Shown: positions 13,801-29,240, counted from the stretch's first letter. The stretch is 64,000 nt of DNA from Xylocopa sonorina (GCF_050948175.1 NC_135199.1:7382501-7446500); one strand, 5' to 3'. Notes: generated from the letters alone by a model not told the origin. Numbers and translations: made by a program.

Positions 13801-16800
13801 GGTCCATTATCGTTCCACGGGTAACGCATACTTTCGCGTAGAATCGTTAAGCGCGCGTTTGGAAACCAGTTGATTTAATTTTCCTGCGACGTTGGTGGCT
13901 TTTCGTCACGCGTTTCCCGGGTCTCACACCTTCGGATTCATTTAGAATAATACGATCTCTCACCCATTTAACGAGCATTACAAAGATATATTCCGACACA
14001 CGCGGTGGATTGCAACCTGCGCGGTTAACTCGAGTCCTCGTAACGATACGGATATTTTCGAAATTTTATTACACTTTTAATTGAACAAAAATGCCCCGAA
14101 CATTCCGTCTAATTAGAAATATCGTGTACAGCATTATGAAGGAAGCAAAGATACGCCGTTCGATATGTCCGCTTATTAATCATATTTGTATCGCAAAACG
14201 TAGCCAGTAGTAAACATTTCGCAGTGTGCAATTAAATTTTGCAATAAACGTTCTTGCATGCAGAATTCTAGACGGAAGAAAGTATTCCAGATCGGGTGAA
14301 CCGATAACAGCGCTGTTCTTTTCCTTGTTTTTCGTTTCCCCGTGCATTCACAATGCGGATCTCTCGTGGGTCGGGCATCGCGGGAACGCGAGCTATCCTT
14401 CGATGAAGGATGCTTTCAGGGAAAATGCGCGGAAGGAAAGGGGCGTTATTCCCCAACAACTGTCCCCCAATGTCGATACGCGCGATACGTTCTAATTGAA
14501 AGCGCAGTTTAAAAGGTAATAAAAATGCAATAAGAATGCATCCGCGTCCATATTCGATTAGACGATTTTTTAAACTAATTGCTCGAAACAGTGAAAGAAT
14601 TCGAGTTATTATTTATTCATACGCACGCTGTGGTGCACGCTACTGAAATTCCTCGTTTCCTCGTCTTCCAGCAGCGTTTTAAACACTTAAATTTGGCGTG
14701 AAATCAACACACGACCGGTGCTGTCTGCCCCTCTACTTTTCTTTTTGTCTTTCCAGTCAAGAAGGTGCGAAACTATGAATCGTTTGTCTGTGAGGAAATA
14801 ACGTCCGCAAAAGTAACGTAACAGCCAGTCTCTAACTCTCACAGATTTAGGACAGTTCCAATTTAGTTTCACACGCAAAACAGTGTTACGTAAAAAAAAA
14901 CAAGAAAGAACAAAAAAAAAAGAAGACGCTGATTTTAATCGGGGTAATGGACTTGTAAGATCGTAGACATATTTTCTTCTCACTTTTATTCGCGTCTGCG
15001 TGACACCGGATGGTTTGTAACTGGATTTTCTCATAGCTGAAGCGTTCATTGTTGCCTCCGGTGAAATTGATCTCTATTTGTGAACGACGCGCGAGGCGAT
15101 GCTTAACTTTGTGAACCTGTCGCGTTGAGGAGCGATTATTTCGCTTTGAACGGCCCATTTGTATCTTTACAAAGCGTTTCGCGCACCTTCAACCTCGTTC
15201 GCGTGTCCAATAAAATTGGACGTATGAAACGCGTGGCGTTTAAACGAAAAGAAAAAGCTCGTAACGAGAAGGAAATCACCCAAGGGATTAGCATCGACAC
15301 CAGGCGGTCCAGCTTTTGACAAGCGCCGGTAGAAGGGTGATAAATAAGAAATGTTCCGCTCTGAAAGTAAACCGTAATCAAATCGTGTTCATACTTAATT
15401 TTATACTTCTATTGCTCGTTTGTTATCCGTCGAATTTGTATCGTTCCTCGTTCCAGCAGGGATATATTATTTATTTTACGCCGCGGCTTCGATCTGTATT
15501 CGATCCATTTCTAGCCACGCCAAAGGTGAAAGCAATCATTTAGCGTTACACCGCTGGTTCGTAACGAGTAATATACCCATGGGACGATAATTCAGATTGC
15601 GTTCACCGAATGCGCAACTAATAATAATGCATACAAAAGTTACGATAACGACGTGTTCGTGCCGTGTACGCATTGCGCGCTACTTAACATTACTATATTT
15701 AACGACTTGCCTCTATCTGGTGCCTCGCAACGGTCGCAACAGTTACAACATTGTAGTCCCCGATTTCTAGGGCACGAATGAAAAATGAGAATATTCTAAT
15801 TTTTCCGCGAAAGGAACGTCGTTTCACGCGTTTCGAAAATTACTCGTGCGTTGTTCATTAACCCTTCACAACTGCGCTGTTGTTCGCTCGTGAAATGAGA
15901 AACAGTCTCGACGTAATAACGATGCTCAATCGTAATCAACGCACGTGCGAAAAATGCAAGTTTGATTAAGTCGAACCGTAGAATAACCTTCTGGAACTGG
16001 GAATAAAGTTCCACGCAGTTGCACCTGCTTTGATAATAGTTACTAATAAATAGTCTACTTAGCGGCTGATAGTCATGCTTCGAAGGATACGCGCGTTTAA
16101 ATGCAGCACGCGACCAGCATCGAAATTGTTTTATTTCATGGATACATCCAATTCCACGGTGAGGTAACATTCAATGATCGTTATATTGCGACCGATTAGC
16201 GGCACCAACGCGACAGTCCACGATCCCCGTTCGAATAGAATGAAAGAATGCGTAAAACGTACAGGTTTGTGGCTACGCGCATGTCCTGTGCAAACGACGA
16301 GCAAAAAAATAAAAAGCGGACGGACAACTTTTCACCGAGATTTTTTCCTCTACGCCTAAACGTCGCTGCGGTTACCAACTAGACCGTGAATTTGTTTTCT
16401 ACAAATTACAGAAGCGAGTGACAAGTGTATTAATCGTTCTTTGAAGCCGACGCGAACGAGGGGGGGAAAGTAATTCGCGGTTGGCGTGAAGTCTCATTTA
16501 TTAATCCCACTTATGAGGACCGTCGCAGGACGTTTATAAGTTAAACTCCCGGTGGCTTCCTGGTCGATCTCAAGCGGCGTGCGACAGGACGCCTGAAAGG
16601 ATTACGCAGGAGAAGCCAGTATATTAATCTCCACTCTAACGTCGACACGATACCCACTGATTATTATTAACTGCGCAAGCTCGGCCGTGGCGGCAGGGAA
16701 ATCCGTTATCGTTCGTCTTTCATTTCCCTTATGAGTCGTAACTTCCACCCGTTGCGCGGAGCACAGATTCGAATTGGAACACGACCGCGAGCGACGTTAT

Positions 16801-19800
16801 TTCCTCGTTCCTTCGTGTTCAGAAACACGACGAAAGTGTATCATTAGCGTCGCGTCGTGTTCCAGCTGGACGTTTCTCGAGCCTCCCCCGTTAAACTGCG
16901 CCCATTTTCCATCGCGCCTGGCGAATTATACGAGAATCGTTTCCATTGCTTAACGATACAGATGTAATCACCGTGGAAAAATTTCATAGCTGCCTGGTTC
17001 CTGCAACTTTGCGTTTCCCCGCTGAATTTCGCTGCTCGAGAGCCGTAAGAAGCGCGGATTTCGAAGAAACGGTAGAAGAAGGAAACCCCGTTGGTAATTA
17101 TCGTGTTAAAACTGTTATTACGCGGAGATTATTACTCGTGGCACATATTCATTAGATTGCGCAATGCTCGAACGACAGTTGTCAACGGCACATAAATACG
17201 TATATCAACGCCTGATACATTAAGATTGTTCGAAATTTACGGGGTAGAAATAAAATAATCCCGTCCAGTTTCTGTAAAAGTACGACTAATTATCGGTAAC
17301 CCGTTGCCAATGGGCACCAAACGGTCAATTATCGAACGGATACGATCGCGTACGCGTTAGGGGTAACGAAGGGGAAAAGAAAGAAGTCGACTGTACGCAC
17401 GGCGGATTATCAACATTCCTTATTGAGGATACGATGAGAAAATCGGAGCGAAACCAAAATGGACTCCTGCCCACGCCTGTCACCTATATTTTTATCCCGC
17501 TTTCGCGTCTCTGTTAATCGCAGGGCAACTTCTTTTTTGCGCAACATTCTCGAGTTATAGTCGAACGAACGTGACTAGAACAGTTTAGCGAGAATCGATT
17601 CGAGGATAGTTGCTCGTCCACGTACTTCGTTTATCAAGGTAGTTACAGTTTCCTTCCGAATTGGAGGAGAGAAAAAAGGAAACACACGCGAGCGGAAATT
17701 ACTCCTTGTTTCAAGATAGAACACTTATTTTTTTTTTTTTTTTTTTTTTTTTCTTGCTACGACTCGCCGATTTTCCAGAGCGCACTTAGAGACTTCCTTC
17801 TACGGCGCTACCGGTTGTCTACGGTTTACAGCTGAAACGAATTTCTCGCCAGCGTACACATTCTACGCGTTCAATTTCAGTACGCGTCGCGCGATTGTTC
17901 TAGGCAAATTCGAAAAGAATTTCCCCCCGTCCCCTGCACGTCGTCTCGAGTGTACTTGAACTTCTGCTTCCTTTCGCTTCTGCGCGGAGAAAAGGGAAAA
18001 GATGATACGGTGGCCACACGCGACCGGCAGCGTGAAAGTCGCCATAATTGAAGGCGCGTGCCTATTATTTATTAGAGCTCCTATTATCATATGAAAGTCG
18101 GTCTTTTTTCTTTCTTTTTGCTCTCGTCTCGAGCCAACGTCCAGTCTAACATTTTCATGCGTGTCTCGACGCGGTGTCGTCTGAATACGATAGTAGAAAC
18201 GTCGCCGCGTTTGTTCATTCCGGAACGGACGCTGCTCGATATGTATGCCATCTCGAGCTTCAGCTCCGCGAATAATCGAGCAGCCCGCATCTCTCGAGGA
18301 ACCTTCCCCTCAGGATCGCGTTCTCGCGCGAGAAACGCGCGTCTGTTCGAAAGAAAAAACGCTCGTTCCGCGATTCCCGATCGATATACGTACACTATCG
18401 ATCGTCATAAATCGGACGTTTCCCCTTTACCGATCGCGTGGTTTTTTTTAGAGAGTTGATATACGAAATGGCGAGAAAGCGACAAGTCTAATGGGTGGCA
18501 CGGGGAAACGATACCGTACGTGGCTGGTAGGTTGAGCGATTAACATTTTGCTCGTAAAATATTAGCAAGACGCGAGCCGTATGTAACGTAACGCTTTCCG
18601 TGTCTTTACAACGTTCCTCGTATCGATTCCAGCGATTGCAAGTCTAAACGACATTTCATACAACACTCGGACGTACAATTGGAAACCGTTTACAGAGACA
18701 CGCTCGAACGGAAAGCGTTCGTCGTTCGTTCGATCTCTGCTTCTTCACACACAGCCACAGTGGATCCGAATTTTTTGGTGGCACGCGTACGCAGACTGAG
18801 TATACGGAGGATTACCATTTTAATGGCATTCCAGTCGAGCTATCTCTGTATGACAAAAATAATTAAGGGGGAATACTGCACGGCGATATTAAGACTGCTT
18901 AATATTCCGACTGGCAGAACGGCGTGGAGCAAGCGACCAAGCGACATAATTATTGCTAAATTTCTCAGGGGAAAGAAAGGGAAAGCTGCGCGTACAGACG
19001 AGTAAAAAGAGCCGCGGGTTCGACGGTGACGTGGTCCGTGCAAGCCTGGATCTCGGTTTTCTACGGTTCCGCTCGCAATCCACCGGAACGCTTTCAATTT
19101 TACACGCAGTTGACCAATTTTCATGCGGAACGCACTGATGTCCGGTGCACCGCCAGCCCCCCCCTTCGTATCCCCCTTTTTATCGATCCCGATCGATTGT
19201 TCGAAATCGCACAGCCACCGACGAGAACGATTCGTTCTCCTTGGCGCGCGCAACGAGAATCGAAGATTTGCCAACATTATGCAGAGAATGCGGGTAATCT
19301 GGCCTATGCAGACGGTTTTATCGCGTCTGGTAGCTAACGTTCTCAATTATTAGCAAATATTTCATCGAGCGCAAGGCGAGCGATTTTAAAGAAATTCGTA
19401 TCGCTCTTGTATTCGTGAGATATTTGACGTGCGTTGTAAAATCGCGTCGTTACTTCAACAACGTCGAGTCGTACAAGCGCGCGCATTTGCAACCGGTTGA
19501 AATTCTTGCGTCGATTATCAGCATCAGACAGGAGTCAATCAGACTGAAACCCTATCCGCGCAACGAGTAACGTGTAAAATAGACTTATCGTCTTGTTCCT
19601 GGATAGTTCGTTGTGTCGAGATCGGTAAGCGGCTTGGACTAGGTGCGAACGGCTTAGCCGAGCTGCTGTTTCATCGAATTATCCTCTGCGTACGGGCGTG
19701 GCGCAATAAACGAAAGAGAGATCCGTCCGCGTTCTCTCGACTATTAATTGCTAAAACCTCCTTGTATCTTAAATAAAAAAAAAAGAGAAAAGAATGAAAT

Positions 19801-21235
19801 CACGCGATAGAAGTAACAAGAGTTCGCGTATAATTTTAAGGCTACGTGACACAAGAATGCCTTGTGTGTCACTTCCGTCTTGGTATTCCCCTCGTCAGCG
19901 GTTTCCGTTGAAGGAAAAAAGCGAAAAGACATCGAGAGTGAGACAATAGACCACAGAGGGCCGTTGTCGCACACGGAAGTCGCACGAGTTCGATGTCGCA
20001 GGATACGTGGGCGAAACTGTTACGCGTAAAGGTCGTCTCTCGACGATAGGAAGAGTCAACGAAAATGGGCCAAACAGTGGGATGATACTAAAAATAAGTA
20101 CACGCCCGCACGCGTTCGTGATTGCATTCGTTTTTTATAACTTCAACCGCGTGATAAAGGCTTTAAAAATTGGCGAGTCAGCTTTACGATTTTTCCCCCC
20201 GTCGACGGGTACCGTTTTAGTGGCGCGAAGCGTAGTAAAAATGAGCGAAATATGGTATCGCCTGTTGAAGGAACGTAACGCTCGTTTTTCCTCGCGTTCC
20301 CGCGGAAAAACCGGCAATATATTTCCAACGCGGTTAAACTGAGCTACGCGTAGCGCTCATTATTATTTTTCATCGGTAATTGAGCAAAACTTTCATCCCG
20401 TCCACCTTGTTCGAGACGTAACCGCGCGGTACTCCAGCCGGTAATTTATGATCCGAAGGGAAATCTTCACGGCCTAACTTCAAGATACGCGCGCATCCGA
20501 CAGCCTGACATTTATATTACGAGCTTGAGTGTGGTCTGTGTACGTTGTAAAAGGACGTTAAAACGGTAATAAAAATCCGTCCGATGTCGCGTCTCGCGGC
20601 GCGGTCGTCCGTTTATGCACTTGGAAGTTGAGGACAAGGTGAAAGGGAGGAGGATCTAGCGAGCGCGAATTAATTAACAGCCTTTGGCGATTAGCGTAAC
20701 AACATTGAGCCTCGAATCCGCGCAACAACGTACAACGAGCGCATTAGCCTTCGACGGGAAAAATGGTAACAGAGAACACGTGGCTGAACCGCTTCCGATA
20801 GACTGCCCGCGGTATTCAAGTTTTACGTTCTAGTCTACAGCCGATTTTACGAGCAAACCACCATGGATACGCCTCATTTTCTGGCATACATGAATATTTT
20901 CTGCTGTACACGAATATCGTTTAAACTAGGCGATACGTATCCACGAGCGGATTCATTATCTCAGCCCACGGATCCTATGCGTAATTGCGCTATCACATTA
21001 GCATATTAAGCTTCTCGTTACGTAATATTGTACGTATTTGTACACGGGAGTCGATAAAACGTAATTTTTCCAATGCAACAACTTTCGCTAATATACATTC
21101 CCAGTGACGAGGCATTAGGTACTGTGATCGTTACGTGGAAGCGAAGTCCGTCATGCAAACGCACATTTCCTATTTCGTTTTAATGCGACCGCGCCTAGTT
21201 TACGATGGCACTAGCAAGATCGTAGAAAACAGTAA
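10801..21235. other. No supportable gene; non-coding DNA
   Basis: The frames at 10814-11113 (+, 99 codons), 12744-13211 (-, 155 codons) and 18840-19346 (-, 168 codons) are the longest here. None shows a recognisable domain, signal peptide or continuation through splice sites, and each is overlapped by other open frames. A 25-base T run sits at 17728-17752 and A-rich tracts lie near 14.9 kb. I see no RNA gene or mobile element. Confidence 0.55.
17728..17752. repeat. T25 homopolymer
   Basis: Twenty-five consecutive T. On the minus strand it is an A tail-like run, but nothing next to it resembles a reverse transcriptase or a processed transcript, so I call it simple sequence only. Confidence 0.9.
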
Positions 21236-21966
21236 TTACCAATAGGGTCGTATCGCAGGAGTCACTAACTCTAGAAGTGTGAGATAGACAATATAACACG
21301 CTGCAGGTCTTTTGGCTCCTCCATCTTTTGTCATCCAAAGCGTCGCTTCCATCTTGTCTCTTGGTAGCTCCGAATCAACCCTGGAAGACACGACTGGAAG
21401 GCACGCTTCTCGATGCCAAGATAAACGGTTCGAACGATCTGAAAAAAGTGGTTTCGTCGAACCAATCTCGAGGCTGCTTATTTCTCGGAACATGGTTTCA
21501 TTCTGCGTGCAACCCTCACCTCGCGATTGTTCCGAACTGGGAACGGAGTAACGGAAAAAGAGCCGCGCCTTTCTCCGTCGTCCAGGTGGGCTGGAAGGAT
21601 TCGGATCAACGTCTCGCTGGTGGCGAGAAAAAAAGCCGTCCGTCTGCGAATGAAATCGATCCATATAAAATCACGCGGCGTTCGATCGATCGCTTTCATT
21701 TCTGGAATAGAACGGAGGAGCCAGTAGGGACCGTTTCGATCTTGCACTTGGCGTTGGCTGCCGGTAAGAAACGGCACCTGCTTCGCAGAGCCTGCCCGCT
21801 CTTTCTCCTCTTCTCCGTTGTTCGAAATCCGCGCGTTACTTTCCCTCGCGTGACACGTACGATCGTTCGTCTCCGATCGAACGACACTGGGGCCTGTCGA
21901 GGGCCGCTCTGAAGACTCCTCGCGTGGAAGACAGGGAGAAAGGTGAACGCTGCTAATTATGGCCAT
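21236..21966. other. Stretch open in several frames, coding unproven
   Basis: A 194-codon frame on the plus strand (21328-21912) overlaps minus-strand frames of 142 and 162 codons. The plus frame has mixed composition but no domain I recognise, no hydrophobic signal and no obvious intron partners. Simultaneous openness on both strands is best explained by few TA-rich stop triplets in CpG-rich sequence. An unrecognised taxon-restricted gene cannot be excluded. Confidence 0.3.
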
Positions 21967-24900
21967 AGAAGAGGTTCATTAGGATGGCTCGCATATCGCA
22001 GGATCGCATCGTTACAACGGGCACGCTTCGAGTCCTAACAATAACGAGGACGTCTTGTCAGGATCGTTGGATGATAAATACGGCAAAAGGGAAATTTGTC
22101 GTTGGATTGTCCTCGTTACGACGACGCGATGTCTTCTTCAACGCTGTCGCCGTCTCGAGATCGATGGCGCGGATAACGTAATGAAACGCTTTTCCTCAAA
22201 ATCTCAGTGAAGAAAAAATAGAAAGCGTATTGTGCGAGGAGAGTTAATATAGCGGTTTCAGGGTTGAGGGGATTACAATTCGTGCTGTATTTCGTTAACA
22301 CGGTGGATCTCATTATTAAGAGTAAAAGTTCTGTCTAATTCAACGTATATATTGTTCCACTAACAGTCTGATAGTATTAGTCGCTACCACGAATTAGAAA
22401 AAGTGCCTCTCATACTTGTTTCGAGAATAATCAGAGATCAAAGTCGTGCCGCGAAAATTGCCAGGGAACGTGACGCGCGTACGATACTTTCGAACCTATA
22501 TTTCGCGCGCGCGTCACCCGTAAAGCATTTTCGCTCCCGGACGTCCATATCTAACTGGTCCACCTGCGATTGTTCCAGATACCCGAACGAGGCCAGGCCC
22601 ATCCGTCGATCGCGCCCGTCGAGGTGTCGAAAATCGAGATCTCGCGGCATTGCCAGCGCGTGCCTGGCCCTCGACGGATAACCAGTGCCGTTCTCTGTCT
22701 CGCTCGCAGGAAGAACTTGCGTTCACGTCGAATTTCATTTATCCCACTGACCTCGAAAAGGCTGGATCGCTAACGTCTATCTGGCTAAGAAATCTCATGC
22801 CACCGTGTCCCGTGTAACGCCTCTCGCCGTCGAACTAACGCGTACACGCTCGAATCGAGCAGAAATCCGGCTCGAGATAGGAGGTAGGTCATTAATCAGA
22901 ACCTACCAGCGGATCGTTTGACGAGTCGGCAAGTTGTGAAATCGTTCGAGGCGTTAGTCCCGTCGTTGCCCACCGCGGTTTAGCCAGAATTTTCGCGTTA
23001 CTGTGCGATACGCGGAGACGAGACATCCGCGGGGACAAAATGGCGGTGGTGGCGGCTGCTGCACCATCGCGTGTCACGGGGCAATCTTCTGGAACTTAGC
23101 ATCGCGCACTTCGCGTTTGAATTAATCATTCGTTTGTCGCATACCTTTTTGTCGAGGTAAACGTGGTTTCTTTTTAAATTTTCGTAATAATAATGAAAGT
23201 TAATCTCTAGTTGGGTTTAATAGAATGCGATATGAACCCCTTTCGTCCGTTCCACGCCTTTCGTTCGCTGCTGGAATAGAGAGGAATGAAATATCATGTA
23301 CGAAACAGCTCGTTTTAACTGGAGGCGTTATGACAAGCTAATATGCAGAGTAATGTTTTATAGCAACGCTTCAGCTGTTAAATTTTTCATAGGCTAATAG
23401 AAATTTCTCTCGCATAATATCGCGTCTATGGAATTTTACTGCTTTAATAGAAAGGATGGAGGAAAGTTCGCGAAGTCGGCGGCTTTGTACGTACTGACCT
23501 GATTTAGGTTATTTCTGTGATATAATCGGAAATGACACGCGATATTAGACTCGCGTTTTACGAGATACAAATGTTGTCATCGCTTCTCACGAACACCACG
23601 TTGGCCATCCATCTTCGTGCAGCCTAATGCGAGGATACTAATTGACCATAGGAAATGATAATTACATGCTTAATCCGGTTCGAATGGTACGAATCGAAAG
23701 TGTGACTCAACGCGTTACACAGATTGCTTCGAACCAGCACGTGTACCTATTAATATGTCGCAAACGACAAGTCATCGTAAGTACGTACGAACCTTAAATG
23801 TTAAACCGTTGGCCGGAATTGGCTCTCGAACAACGATTAGTAAACTGCTGGAGGCTGTTCGAAAATCCTTCTCCCGTTCGATCGCGATCGTAAAGTCATT
23901 GCGCGAGATCACTCGAACACGTTTATTACGCTTAAACGAGCCCGAATGTAGCGAAATTTCGAATCGAGAATCGAACAGTTTCATTTCTGAGAAGATTTTA
24001 AAAGAAGAATGAAATCTGTTTCGAAGAGACGCGGGCCTTCTGGATTCCAGAAATGCTTTTCTAGTTACTCCGAAACGATCGTAAAGTCACTGCCGTCGCG
24101 TAAAGGAAACGGTCTCTAATCTGATGCACGTAAGGCACGGTAAAATGTCGCTCTTTACGCATTGGAATCCAGGTAGAAACCGAGGATCTCCTAAACTGGC
24201 CACGAAGAAGAATTGTCGTCCATGGATTTACAAACATAAACAACTTTGAACAACTTTTTTCGTATCGCCTAGCCGTTACGAAACAGGCGTGCGCAATTAT
24301 CCGAGAGAAACGGCCGAGGAAGTACTTGACACTGCTCTAATTATAATATTTACCTCCATGAGCGCGCGGTATCTCAAGCGGCGTGGTAGTAATTACTGTA
24401 TCGTTTTATTAGAACCAGCAGGACTGCGAGCATACAGTTGAACTCGCTAAAAAGCGAAAGAACAATGAGTTTGACGGTTGCATAACAGAAGAACAAACTC
24501 TAATGTGAACGCAGCAAGCATCGAGATATCCCCACGGGGGAACCGTGTAATTAAGATTTTAACCTCTCCGATGACTTCGATGATATTCCCGCGAGGGGGT
24601 AAAGTCCCATTAGCGCGGCTAGACGAAGCTGAAAAACCTTGCTACGTTTTAATAATCCGTAGATCGCGCGCCATACACGGTAGCCGTGTAAAAATTATTC
24701 GCACGTACCCGCTCGTATTTTTCAATGAATCACTTTTTTATCGCGTATTGCGAACTTATACAGCGAAATATACCAATATTTCACGGAGGGTGTTACGTAA
24801 CGCCAGCGATGTATTTATTTAAATGTAATTAAGCAGAACATATGTAAGCGCTACACGGTTGTCAAATATTATCGAGTAACGCCACGTGAAATCGTACGGT

Positions 24901-27900
24901 CGTGCACTTCTAACACCGTTTCGTTTCGGTGCTTGTCTTGCGATATCCGTCGAGAAATGAACATGTTAGAAGGGGCGCGTGAAAAATTGATACTTGAAAT
25001 TGTACGTTCGAAACAGCTTACGCTTTGCCGTTGCGTGTTTGAATGCCCTCGCGAAACTCGATCGATCTTTTCCGATACGATCTGGTGACCTTTCGTGCTA
25101 CTTTTTTCTTTCGACTGTCCGGAAAGTGGCGCGAAAGAGGACGATTTTTCATAGTTTATCGAAGCGTGATGATTCAGCTCGAATAGGTGTAGAAAGGAGT
25201 GCAACACTCGAAGACAGCCGTTTCCTGCGATTTTTAATAATAATAAATCCGTTTCGAAAGGATCTCGACGATGCTTGTATGGCCTGCAACGGTTATCGAG
25301 ACAAAGTACAATGGACACAATGAATGTGTTATTACGTTTCCTTCGTTTCTTTTATTTATTCGATGCGATAAGTAACTATCTGTTCCAACGGATGCAGATA
25401 CTTTATTCCTCGACTTTATCATTAAGATCGACCGCCATTCCTGTCACTGTGAAACATAAGCGATTGCGTTCGATTATTATCACTGTGGTTTATAGACTGG
25501 AACCTTTCAGTTAAGCACACGTACAAATGAAAAATAATCAAACGTTCAATGGATATCGAAAAACTGGATATCGAAGTGTTATTCTCGCTCGGACATGTTG
25601 CATTACATGTTACAAAGTTAAAAGTCGAATAATTATACGCTTGGCTCTCTATACGTCGATCCAGAAGAAACTGGAGCCTCATTCCATCCGCTTGAACAGG
25701 ATTCGGCTGGATTTAATTTTACTACGCCGCGATGGATAACGAAACCGAGCGGGCATCGGTAAAAACTGGAGAAAGGAAAGCGCTCCGTTAGCATTTCGTC
25801 TAATCGAATTAAACGTGTAAATTTACCGCGCCAGTTTACTTTCACCCGACGAGCGACGACGGCGGAAGGAGAATTCGTCTTTCGTTCGACGGGGAAACGA
25901 TCGTTCGATATCGTCGTCGATACTGAGCCCAGAGGCGGACGAAACGACGCCCGGGAGGAAACGAAACGTTCGAGAGGCGAGGTTTCCTCACCTCGCGTTC
26001 CACTCTTTCCTCTCGTGTCTCGGTGCCATTATTTTCCATCGTCCCGACGTGGTAATGCTCCGATTCCGTGCGACCGTTCACCGCATTCAAATAGCTTCGC
26101 GGTGATAATAACGATCGTGGTAATTGCGTGCACGTTACGCGCAATGGCCGAACGTGGCAGCCGTTCGAATAAAACCAGTGACAGGGGAGTTATATCGCGC
26201 GAGATTTCCATGACCCCGGGGATTTCACAGCTTCGGCTGCCTTACGCGGTTTTGTCATTAGCGCCGTTGCGCGGTGGAGCAAGTGTTTCTTGCTTTCTCG
26301 CCAGCCACGATGGATCGTTGGCTCGAACCGTTCCTCCATTATGCCCGGACAGTTCTCGATTGATCGAACGCTCTCGTTGTTAGGTCGCCTGAGAAGAAAC
26401 GCGCCAGCGGAGAATTCTTTTAAAAAGTCCCGACACCGTGATCGCGAGCTTACTTTCTCGCGTCTCGCGAACTTTTATCCGCGATCGTTTCCACCGTCGA
26501 ATCTCATCTTATCAATCGAATTCCTGCCCAGCAACGCGTAGATATGTACAGCGCACCGCGAAACTTTAACTAGATTTCCTGCGATCTATAATAGGCTCAC
26601 GGATCGTTGGAGCGACCGGCGGAGAATAATCAAGTGGCACGAAGCGCGGTGCGATCCAACGGGCAAAATGATAGTAATGATGTCATTACCGCTTTTCCTC
26701 TCACCGACGTTCAGGCTTCGTACCCCGGGACCTTGCCACGGACAACGCCCAGCCCGTCGTTCCTCGGTCGTACAAGTTTGTGCGTTTCGATTGCTCTTGA
26801 AACGATCTCGAGCCGAGATTGCCTCGAATTAAGTAATCCGGATGGATATTTGCCGGGTCGGGGCAAGGCCAGGGAAACAGGAGAAACGAATTGATTCGAG
26901 CCACGGAAATGGAGGCGAGAAGATCGATGGATTCATCGCGAACGAACGTGGATAATAACGTTCGATGGGAAACGCGTACGCGAACGTTTTCGCGTCCCTT
27001 TCAGCCGTCGTGATAGTGGTTTGGCTTGTTGTTACTCGGCTGATAAACATTCAGAAAGCTATAAAGGCGCAGAGGCGTGTGCATTGTTTCGCCACGTCTA
27101 CATTTCGACTACTCACTGACTCGTAACGGGACAAACCGTGCGCGGGCTCTCGTAATGGCGTTTACTGCATCGTTGCGAATCCGATCGGCACGTTCGCGGC
27201 TCGAACGGGCCGATCGCGGCACCGTAAACGGTACGGAATATCGTAGCAGTGATTGGCAATAATTTAATAGAAAGTCTTTCGCGGAAATGGAAAGCAGAAC
27301 GGGGCGGCCGAACAGGAAATGGAGCGAGTATTAGATTAAGACACCGCAGACGCGAGGGCGGGGATGATAAGATCGATCGCGGGGGATTTTTCTCGCGGTC
27401 GAACGCGAGCGCTGCCTAAGCACCGCGATTTCAATTAACTTCCTCGTCCCGACGCCAGCGTTGGAAAAAAAAAAAGAATTTTGCAACCGCGACAGTTTGC
27501 ACGGAGATCGTTGTCGTCGCTGTAACGAGCGTATCTCTTACGTTCAATTATATACCGCGCGGTGGCGGGTTTCGTCAGTTTTCGACGAAAATATCGCGGC
27601 GCGTTCTCACAGAAGACGAACAGGCCTCGTTCATCGCGTTGCAAATTGGAACGTTTCGCAGTTCCAGATGACATCGTGCGAACAATCGCCGTCGAACAGG
27701 CCTACGGCCGGGGCACCGCGGCGAAGTATTTCGCGGATCGTGCCCTGGCTCCGGCACAATTCGCCAGCCACGCGATGGAAAACCGAGTTAAGCGGACAGC
27801 CTAAGTGTTAATTAAAAAAGATTTACGCGCAAGCTGGAAACGGCTAGAGATTACAATGGATATACCGGCTGCATTAACGCGAGTAATTCAGTACAACCTG

Positions 27901-29100
27901 ATCTTCTCGCGATTAGATTTGGATTATAATTATGAAACTTGATACAGCCAGATGAAACACGGGGATCGCGTTGTGGTCAACGTCTCGGCGCTATTTAAAC
28001 GAACAGAACGAATCAACGAACGATAATTCGAATAAACGAAGAATTCCGTTTAAACGGTGGTCGTGCGAGCGATTCGAATCTTTGATTCTGGAAACGAGCA
28101 GAGTTCGGGTGGTCGAAGGATCAAGTGAAATTGACAGGCGCGATCGAACGGTTGCTGCAACGGGCTAATAACGCCTTGATACATCGATAATCGTGAGAAA
28201 TATCCACCGACAAAGTTTCGTATACAATCGATAATAAAAAATGTGCTTTTGTATCGGTACGTGTGGGATCCCCCGTGTTCTTCCCTCTTCTTTTATCTAA
28301 CTTTCACGATCGATCCGGTTCCTCCGTCAAAGTAAACCGTTCGTACTCCCACACAAAAAATTACGTAAAGTGGAGCTCGTGTATTATGCCATAATGTATT
28401 ACTTTCCTCGGCGATTAAAAGGTGATTTGAACGTCTGCTGCACGCAACGCGTCCAGGAGTCGAGCCATTCCCATTGGGCTTTCGAAACGAGTGGGTAGTT
28501 AGCATTCAGAATCGAGACATTGGTACCGCGGTGCTCGAGGTAAACGTGGAAAGATAACTCGTACGTGTCGCTGATGCTCGACGCTCCTAACTCTGGACGT
28601 GATTACTTCATTTCACCGTCGAAGAGCCGTCTAATTAAAATCGCGAGCTGCGTTACACCCGCCTGGCTGATCCGTGGCGTGAAACGCGCGACGAACCAAC
28701 AGCCACAACCGTGTTCCTCGTATCTCGTATATTAAATAGCCGCGTCGGGTGCAGACGCGTTGCATTCTTCGAAACCACTCTCAACGGACATTTTTCTGAA
28801 CATTTTCCACGAACGTACACAACGCGACGTAACGTTCGATTCGAGGGAATTGTTTGAACCGTGGCTCGCGAACGAAAGCCTAGCTGTACACCAGGAAGTC
28901 TGCGTAATCGCGTGAAATGATCAATTGAGCCGCGCCACCAACGAAGATACGCCGCAGGATCGTTTATGCCACGAATTTCACGACGCGAATCGGTCCTGAT
29001 GAGCCTTGGCGAACCGACGAAACGCGCGATCCGAATCTTCGGCTCATTGTCCCGGGCGGTTCGCTCTGCGCGCGATTATGGAAGAACGTGGGATCGAAAT
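21967..29100. other. No supportable gene; non-coding DNA
   Basis: Short frames only, none family-like. A 7-bp inverted repeat separated by 11 bases lies at 22883-22907. The block around 25.8-27.8 kb is CpG-rich and carries several overlapping chance frames. No RNA gene, mobile element or array was seen. Confidence 0.55.
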
Positions 29101-29214
29101 CGAGGACCGTTTGGCCCGCATGCAGGTGTTGCCAGGTTGCCCAGACGAGTGATGTACGATGAATTCCGATCGAGCTCCGTTTATGTGCAAAAATTAATAC
29201 ACCGTTCTATCGTG

Positions 29215-29240
29215 AGAATCGGTGTGGGAGTACCGATTCT
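29215..29240. other. Perfect 9-bp inverted repeat, 8-base loop
   Basis: AGAATCGGT and ACCGATTCT face each other across 8 bases. The stem does not extend, so it is too short for a microRNA precursor. It may be chance. Confidence 0.6.

Noticed and set aside
22883..22907. 7-bp inverted repeat GGTAGGT/ACCTACC
   Set aside because: The stem is too short and isolated to be an RNA gene or a transposon end.
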